Below, piece by piece: positions 58,759-64,000 of a stretch of DNA of 64,000 nt. The first letter of the stretch is position 1. Every line of letters starts with the position of its first letter. The DNA comes from Pseudomonadales bacterium. GTDB taxonomy: Bacteria > Pseudomonadota > Gammaproteobacteria > Pseudomonadales > Ketobacteraceae. The stretch is from positions 1-64,000 of the forward strand of contig NZXG01000024.1 of assembly GCA_002701845.1 (NCBI GenBank), written 5' to 3'. A program made the translations under genes and the position numbers. The notes under the pieces are model-generated. The model did not search any database and was not told the DNA's origin. It worked only from the letters and a program-made list of their open reading frames with translations.

Positions 58759-60225
58759 ATGTTACGAATCGCCCAGGAAGCACTTACTTTCGATGATGTA
58801 CTTCTTTTGCCCGGCTACTCGGACGTTTTGCCACGGGATGTGCAGCTGAAAACCCGGCTGACCCGGGATATCACCCTCAACATACCGCTACTGTCCGCCG
58901 CCATGGACACGGTGACGGAATCGCGCCTGGCCATCAGCATGGCCCAGGAGGGCGGGATCGGCATCCTGCACAAGAACATGACCGCCCAGGAGCAGGCGCG
59001 GCAGGTGAAAAGCGTCAAAAAATACGAGAGTGGCGTGGTGCGGGACCCCATCACTGTGACCCCGGACACCACCGTGGGCCAACTCATTGATATTACTCAG
59101 ACTAACAATATTTCCGGGGTGCCGGTGGTGAAAGGGGACGAGTTGGTGGGAATCGTTACCAGCCGGGATCTCCGGTTCGAGGACCGCTTTGATCAGCCGG
59201 TGTCCGCCATCATGACCCCCAAGGAGAAACTGGTGACTGCCCGCGAGGGGGCCAGTACCGAGGAAATCAAGGGCTTGCTGCAACGCTATCGGATCGAAAA
59301 AGTACTGCTGGTGGATGAGGCCTTTCACCTGAAAGGCATGGTCACCAACACTGACCTGCTGAAGGCCGAGGCTTACCCCCATGCCTGCAAGGACGACCAG
59401 GGCCGGCTGCGGGTAGGCGCCGCCGTGGGCACCGGGGAGGGCACCGAGGAACGGGTTCAGGCTCTGGTGGAGGCTGGTGTGGACGCCCTGGTGGTGGATA
59501 CCGCCCACGGCCATTCCCGCGGGGTGATCGAGCGGGTGCGCTGGGTGGTCAGTAACTTCCCGGACATTCAGGTGATCGGGGGCAATATCGCCACCGCCGA
59601 CGCCGCCCGGGCCCTGGTGGAAGCCGGTGCCCACGGCGTGAAGGTGGGCATCGGCCCCGGTTCCATCTGCACCACCCGTATCGTCTCCGGGATCGGCGTG
59701 CCGCAGATCACGGCGGTGGCGGACGTGGCGGAAGCCCTTAAGGGTACCGACATTCCCATCATTGCCGATGGGGGCATTCGCTTCTCCGGCGATCTGGCCA
59801 AGGCCCTGGCCGCCGGCGCCCACGCCATTATGGTGGGGGGCCTGCTGGCGGGCACCGAGGAAGCCCCCGGCGAGGTGGAACTGTATCAGGGCCGCTATTA
59901 CAAAGCCTATCGCGGCATGGGCTCCCTGGGGGCCATGGGCCAGACCCAGGGCTCCAGCGACCGCTATTTCCAGGATGCCTCTCAGGGGGTGGAAAAACTG
60001 GTGCCCGAGGGTATTGAGGGGCGGGTGCCGTACAAGGGGCCTATCTCCGCCATTATCCACCAGTTGATGGGCGGCGTGCGGGCCTCCATGGGTTATACCG
60101 GTTGCGCCACCATTGAACAAATGCGTACCAAACCCTCTTTTGTCCGGGTCACCGGCGCCGGGGTCAAGGAGAGCCACGTGCACGACGTCACCATCACCAA
60201 GGAAGCGCCCAACTACCGCTCCTGA
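58759..60225 (+). CDS. guaB: IMP dehydrogenase
   Basis: GuaB oxidises IMP to XMP, the first dedicated step to GMP. The 488-residue protein has a TIM barrel start ([20 protein letters not shown]), two CBS domains (about 90-205), the catalytic loop [13 protein letters not shown] with Cys304 and the flap with RYFQDA. It begins guaB-guaA with a 41-base gap. No window feature suggests other control than the GC-rich promoter. Confidence 0.98.
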   Translation: MLRIAQEALTFDDVLLLPGYSDVLPRDVQLKTRLTRDITLNIPLLSAAMDTVTESRLAISMAQEGGIGILHKNMTAQEQARQVKSVKKYESGVVRDPITVTPDTTVGQLIDITQTNNISGVPVVKGDELVGIVTSRDLRFEDRFDQPVSAIMTPKEKLVTAREGASTEEIKGLLQRYRIEKVLLVDEAFHLKGMVTNTDLLKAEAYPHACKDDQGRLRVGAAVGTGEGTEERVQALVEAGVDALVVDTAHGHSRGVIERVRWVVSNFPDIQVIGGNIATADAARALVEAGAHGVKVGIGPGSICTTRIVSGIGVPQITAVADVAEALKGTDIPIIADGGIRFSGDLAKALAAGAHAIMVGGLLAGTEEAPGEVELYQGRYYKAYRGMGSLGAMGQTQGSSDRYFQDASQGVEKLVPEGIEGRVPYKGPISAIIHQLMGGVRASMGYTGCATIEQMRTKPSFVRVTGAGVKESHVHDVTITKEAPNYRS

Positions 60226-60266
60226 CCGGCAGTGATTCCTGTCAATTCCATGGAAAACCAAACACC

Positions 60267-61832
60267 ATGACCGATATTCATGCTCAGCGCATCCTTATTC
60301 TGGACTTTGGCTCCCAGTACACCCAATTGATTGCCCGCCGGGTGCGGGAAATCGGCGTTTACTGCGAACTCTGGGCCTGTGATGCCGACCCTGACGCCAT
60401 CCGTGATTTCCAGCCCAATGGCATTATCCTCTCCGGCGGGCCGGAGTCGGTGACCGGCGAGGGGACGCCCCGGGCGCCGGATGTGGTGTTCGAGCTGGCG
60501 GTGCCGGTACTGGGCATCTGCTACGGCATGCAGACCCTGGCGGCCCAGTTCGGTGGCCAGGTGGCCGGTTCCGATCATCGGGAATTCGGCTACGCCGAGG
60601 TGAAAGTAAAGGTGGGCGGCAAGTTGCTGGAGGGGCTGGATGACCACTTCGGCAAGGGCAAACTGGACGTATGGATGAGTCACGGCGACAAGGTGGTGAC
60701 CCTGCCGGAGGGTTTTGAGTGTATCGCTGAAACCGAATCCGCCCCCATTGCCGCCATGGCCCACGAACGCAAGGGCCTGTATGGGGTCCAGTTTCATCCG
60801 GAAGTGACCCACACCAAACAGGGCGGCGAAATTCTAAAACGCTTCGTGCGGGAAATCTGCGCCTGTGATGCCCTCTGGACCCCGGGCAACATCATCGACG
60901 ACATGGTGGCCCGGGTGCGGGATCAGGTGGGCGAAGATGAAGTGTTGCTGGGGTTATCCGGTGGCGTCGACTCCTCCGTGGTGGCGGCCCTGCTGCACAA
61001 GGCCATCGGCGACCGACTCACCTGTGTGTTCGTGGACAACGGCCTGCTGCGCCTGAAAGAAGGCGATCAGGTGATGGCCATGTTTGCCCAGCACATGGGC
61101 ATCCGGGTAATCCGGGTGGATGCGGAGGACCTGTTCCTGAGCAAGCTGCATGGCGTGGCGGACCCTGAGCACAAGCGTAAGATCATCGGCAACACCTTCA
61201 TCGACGTATTCGATATCGAAAGCGGCAAACTCAACGACATCAAGTGGCTGGCCCAGGGCACCATCTACCCGGACGTGATCGAATCCGCCGGCTCCAAAAC
61301 CGGCAAGGCCCATGTGATCAAATCCCACCACAACGTGGGCGGCCTGCCGGAACACATGAAAATGCAACTGGTGGAACCACTGCGGGAACTGTTCAAGGAC
61401 GAGGTGCGCAAAATCGGCCTGGAACTGGGGCTGCCCTACGACATGGTCTACCGCCACCCGTTCCCCGGCCCGGGGCTGGGGGTGCGTATCCTCGGCGAAG
61501 TGAAAAAAGAATACGCCGACATCCTGCGTCAGGCGGATCACATTTTTATTGAAGAACTGCACCGCTCGGACTGGTATCACAAAGTAAGCCAGGCCTTCGC
61601 CGTGTTCCTGCCGGTGAAATCCGTGGGCGTCACCGGTGATGGCCGCCGCTACGAATACGTGGTGGCCCTGCGGGCGGTGGAAACCATCGACTTTATGACC
61701 GCCCGCTGGGCGCACCTGCCTTATGACCTGCTGGAAAAAGTCTCCAGCCGCATTATCAATGAGATCGAGGGCATTTCCCGGGTGACTTACGATATTTCAT
61801 CGAAGCCGCCGGCGACGATTGAGTGGGAGTGA
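60267..61832 (+). CDS. guaA: GMP synthase (glutamine-hydrolysing)
   Basis: GuaA turns XMP to GMP with glutamine nitrogen. The 521-residue protein has a class I glutaminase half ([15 protein letters not shown] with catalytic Cys, [11 protein letters not shown] with His and Glu), the ATP-pyrophosphatase P-loop [12 protein letters not shown] and the C-terminal dimer domain ending [12 protein letters not shown]. The 3' end of guaA is a known insertion site of genomic islands, and an accessory region (WYL gene, cas3) starts right after it. Confidence 0.98.
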   Translation: MTDIHAQRILILDFGSQYTQLIARRVREIGVYCELWACDADPDAIRDFQPNGIILSGGPESVTGEGTPRAPDVVFELAVPVLGICYGMQTLAAQFGGQVAGSDHREFGYAEVKVKVGGKLLEGLDDHFGKGKLDVWMSHGDKVVTLPEGFECIAETESAPIAAMAHERKGLYGVQFHPEVTHTKQGGEILKRFVREICACDALWTPGNIIDDMVARVRDQVGEDEVLLGLSGGVDSSVVAALLHKAIGDRLTCVFVDNGLLRLKEGDQVMAMFAQHMGIRVIRVDAEDLFLSKLHGVADPEHKRKIIGNTFIDVFDIESGKLNDIKWLAQGTIYPDVIESAGSKTGKAHVIKSHHNVGGLPEHMKMQLVEPLRELFKDEVRKIGLELGLPYDMVYRHPFPGPGLGVRILGEVKKEYADILRQADHIFIEELHRSDWYHKVSQAFAVFLPVKSVGVTGDGRRYEYVVALRAVETIDFMTARWAHLPYDLLEKVSSRIINEIEGISRVTYDISSKPPATIEWE

Positions 61833-61905
61833 TCGTACTGGTAGGGTGAGTAAGTCAAGGGATTCGAAGCTGCTTTCATATTGTAAACAGCCAGGGAATA
61901 AGTAA

Positions 61906-62883
61906 TTGGATAAATTCGACCGCATACAGCAACTCCACCGTCTGTTCCGCAGTCATCGCCTCCCGATACCCCTGAGCAAGCTGGCAGAGCGCCTCGAATG
62001 CAGCGAGCGTACTGTACGCCGAATGATTGACACCATGCAGCTGGAGCTAGACGCACCCATCGTTTACGTACAAGGCCGGGGTTGGTGGTATCAGGAAGCC
62101 GAGAACAGGCGCTTCGAGTTGCCTGGCCTGTGGCTCACCGCCAGGGAGCTCCAATCCCTTGGTCTGCTGCTCAGTTTGCTGGATGACTTCGGCCCTGGCC
62201 TGCTGAGTGACGAGCTGCGCCCCGTTGAGCGCGAAATTGAGAAATTACTCAAGGTACGGGATATCAATCCGAGCGCCTTCCGTGAGCGCGTAAAAGTCCT
62301 ACCGATTGCCCACCGCCCGGTGCCTGGTCAACATTTCCAGATTATCAGCGAGGCGCTGTTGCAGGAGCGACAGGTATCCATCCGCTACTGCAGCTATAAC
62401 CATAAGAAAACCCAGCGGGAGATCAGCCCGCAAACTCTGGTTTACTACCGCGAAAATTGGTATGTGGATGCCTGGTGCCATTTGCGCAAGGAGTTGCGCA
62501 CCTTTCACCTTTCCCGTATCGAAAGGTCCAGTATAAGTAAGGCAAGGCGGCAGACTGTTCCGTCCGAAGAACTTGAACAGCACTTCGCCGAGTCTTATGG
62601 GATCTTTGCCGGGAAATCGACTCATACCGCGAAGTTGCGTTTTGACGGGGCGATTGCTCGTGAGATCGCCAGCCAGCAATGGCATCCCGCACAAGCGGGG
62701 GAATGGGACGGACGGGATTACCTGCTAACTTTTCCTTATTCCGATGACCGTGAGCTGGTGCAGGACATCCTAAGGCATATTCCCAATGTGTACGTAGAGG
62801 CACCCGTGGCGCTCAGGCGGAAAGTGCAAAACAGGTTGCAGGATGGGCTGGGACGGTTCGTGGGACGGGTCATAAGGGTCTAG
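61906..62883 (+). CDS. WYL-domain transcriptional regulator next to cas3
   Basis: This 325-residue protein starts with TTG at 61906 (MDKFDRIQQLHRLFRSHRLP), with aggga a few bases upstream. The N-terminal winged helix (about 1-60, KLAERLECSERTVRRMIDTM) is of HTH_11 type. A WYL domain follows (about 145-215; VSIRYCSYNHKKTQREISPQ, then YRENWYVDAWCHLRKELRTF and HLSRI), which binds nucleic-acid ligands or nucleotides in related regulators. It is 119 bases before cas3 on the same strand and probably controls the CRISPR-Cas locus. Codon use is less GC-rich than in guaA, in line with transfer. Confidence 0.88.
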   Translation: MDKFDRIQQLHRLFRSHRLPIPLSKLAERLECSERTVRRMIDTMQLELDAPIVYVQGRGWWYQEAENRRFELPGLWLTARELQSLGLLLSLLDDFGPGLLSDELRPVEREIEKLLKVRDINPSAFRERVKVLPIAHRPVPGQHFQIISEALLQERQVSIRYCSYNHKKTQREISPQTLVYYRENWYVDAWCHLRKELRTFHLSRIERSSISKARRQTVPSEELEQHFAESYGIFAGKSTHTAKLRFDGAIAREIASQQWHPAQAGEWDGRDYLLTFPYSDDRELVQDILRHIPNVYVEAPVALRRKVQNRLQDGLGRFVGRVIRV

Positions 62884-63002
62884 TCAGAATGTTGATTCTG
62901 GCAGGCGATGAGGTACGAAATGCTGGATAAATGACCAGCACAGGTTTTGACAACTTGGGTTGCTAGACTGGCAAACACTAAACAGAAAGAGTGAAAGTGG
63001 GT

Positions 63003-64000
63003 ATGTCCGAGGCTCCCGAAAATCGTTTCTACGCGCACTCCATCAGCGGTGCCGAAACCAAGGCGGAATGGCAGCTACTGTCGGATCACCTACGCACGGT
63101 AGGTAAGCTCGCAAATAAAAAAGCATCGTTGTTCGGCAGCAGCCGTTTGGCGGAAACTGCGGGCCTACTACACGATCTGGGTAAATATACCGAAGAGTTC
63201 CAGAAGCGGCTGGAAGGTAACCCAACCCGCGTAGATCACGCTACTCACGGCGCGGTGGTGGCTTTTGAGCGCTTTGGCCAGATCGGTCTTCTGCTGGCGT
63301 ATGCGATAGCCGGTCATCACGCGGGGCTTGCTAACGGGCGGGACAACGGTGAGCGAACCTGCCTTCAGGAGCGCTTGAAGAAGGAACTACCACATCTCCT
63401 GCCAGTCTGGGAAGCCGAAATAGAGCTTCCACAAGGCTCTCTGGAGCCTGAAGGCTTTCACCCGATGGCAGAGCGCGGTATTTTTCAGCTCGCATTCCTG
63501 GGGCGAATGTTGTTTTCATGTCTGGTGGATTCAGACTACCTGGACACAGAAGCCTTCTATCTTCTACGAGAAAAGAGGACGAAAGGGCGGGATCAGACGT
63601 TTCCTTCTCTTGAAGAGTTACGAACCCAACTAGATCAACACCTGGGGGGGTTCAAAGCAGATTCTGAGGTCAATCGTGTGCGGGCCGAGATATTGTCTCA
63701 TGTTCGAGGCCAAGCGAATCAATCACCCGGATTGTTCTCTTTGAATGTGCCAACGGGTGGCGGCAAAACACTGGCATCTCTCGCGTTTGCTTTGGATCAC
63801 GCAATTGCTAACGGGTTACGCCGGGTCATTTTTGTGATCCCATTTACGAGTATAGTGGAGCAAAACGCTGCGGTATTCCGTGAAGCGCTGGGGGAGCTGG
63901 GTGAAAAGGCTGTGCTGGAACATCACAGTGCATTTACCGGTGAAGGCAAGAGTACTGGTAGCCCGGAATCCAAAGATAAATTGCGGTTGGCGATGGAGAA
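63003..64000 (+). CDS. cas3: Cas3 HD nuclease-helicase (partial, runs off window), type I CRISPR-Cas, probably I-C
   Basis: The frame starts with the ATG at 63003 (MSEAPENRFYAHSISG), after gaaagagtg, and runs open for 332 codons to the window end. The HD nuclease domain is first: LLHDLGKYTEEFQ (about 59-71), the His of the VDHATHGAVV block and AIAGHHAGL. A long helical link leads to the helicase core: Walker A VPTGGGKTLASLAF (about 249-262) and motif Ia FVIPFTSIVEQN. Cas3 unwinds and cuts DNA recruited by Cascade. HD fused in front of the helicase and the WYL gene upstream fit type I-C, but the subtype needs the following cas genes. Confidence 0.9.
   Translation, partial: MSEAPENRFYAHSISGAETKAEWQLLSDHLRTVGKLANKKASLFGSSRLAETAGLLHDLGKYTEEFQKRLEGNPTRVDHATHGAVVAFERFGQIGLLLAYAIAGHHAGLANGRDNGERTCLQERLKKELPHLLPVWEAEIELPQGSLEPEGFHPMAERGIFQLAFLGRMLFSCLVDSDYLDTEAFYLLREKRTKGRDQTFPSLEELRTQLDQHLGGFKADSEVNRVRAEILSHVRGQANQSPGLFSLNVPTGGGKTLASLAFALDHAIANGLRRVIFVIPFTSIVEQNAAVFREALGELGEKAVLEHHSAFTGEGKSTGSPESKDKLRLAME

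Noticed and set aside
58888-60261. A 457-codon minus-strand frame opposite guaB
   Set aside because: It has the same His/Gly-rich shadow composition. guaB is certain on the plus strand.
61833-61905. Possible attachment-site core after guaA
   Set aside because: Only one copy can lie in the window, so a repeat of the guaA end could not be confirmed. The idea is kept only as a finding to test.

Overview
This window is a stretch of gammaproteobacterial chromosome, moderately GC-rich. Several blocks are conserved in Pseudomonas and marine oil-degrading relatives: pepA-holC-valS, lptFG, queA-tgt-yajC-secDF, suhB/trmJ-cysE-iscRS, ndk-rlmN-pilW-rodZ-ispG-hisS-yfgM-bamB-der, xseA and guaBA. A rhombosortase, an acyl-CoA dehydrogenase operon, a secreted hydrolase and a phospholipase D/DedA protein suggest a free-living, lipid-using bacterium (Alcanivorax/Ketobacter/Marinobacter-like). 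The genus cannot be fixed from the sequence alone.

Layout. 0.1-7.2 kb: a giant surface protein (six 300-bp Ig-like repeats, calcium-binding repeats, C-terminal outer-membrane barrel) and a polytopic membrane protein. 7.5-9.5 kb: a TetR regulator and a degenerate response-regulator protein. 9.5-17.1 kb, minus strand: pepA, holC, an unknown acidic protein, valS, rhombosortase, DUF1853 and DUF1653. 17.2-20.0 kb: lptFG (LPS export), an RDD protein and tRNA-Leu(CAA). 20.1-25.7 kb: queuosine genes and the Sec accessory complex. 25.7-30.9 kb: suhB divergent from trmJ-cysE-iscR-iscS, then ndk. The iscU-iscA-hscBA-fdx block usual after iscS is absent. 31-39.9 kb: rlmN, pilus, cell-shape, isoprenoid, histidyl-tRNA and BAM genes. 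39.9-44.4 kb: an aldolase-like protein, a DUF2914 protein, xseA and a lipoprotein hydrolase. 44.5-50.6 kb: a 36-residue peptide gene, then a five-gene operon (acyl-CoA dehydrogenase, SDR, APH-type kinase, histidine phosphatase, SDR) facing a LysR gene. 50.5-55.9 kb: EEP and PLD/DedA proteins, and AsmA. 55.9-58.6 kb: an orphan GspE-like ATPase with a MshEN domain and an acetoacetate-decarboxylase-like protein. 58.7-61.8 kb: guaB-guaA. 61.9-64.0 kb: a WYL regulator and the first 332 codons of cas3, the left edge of a type I (probably I-C) CRISPR-Cas locus inserted right after guaA.

Most promising second looks: the ACAD11-like dehydrogenase/kinase operon, which resembles phosphorylation-dependent 4-hydroxyacyl-CoA breakdown; the rhombosortase and a GlyGly-type sorting tag that sits inside, not at the end of, the giant surface protein; a tail-less IscS without IscU; two unlisted small proteins with good ribosome binding sites; a decayed 13-mer repeat between yajC and secD; and the CRISPR-Cas island at the right edge.
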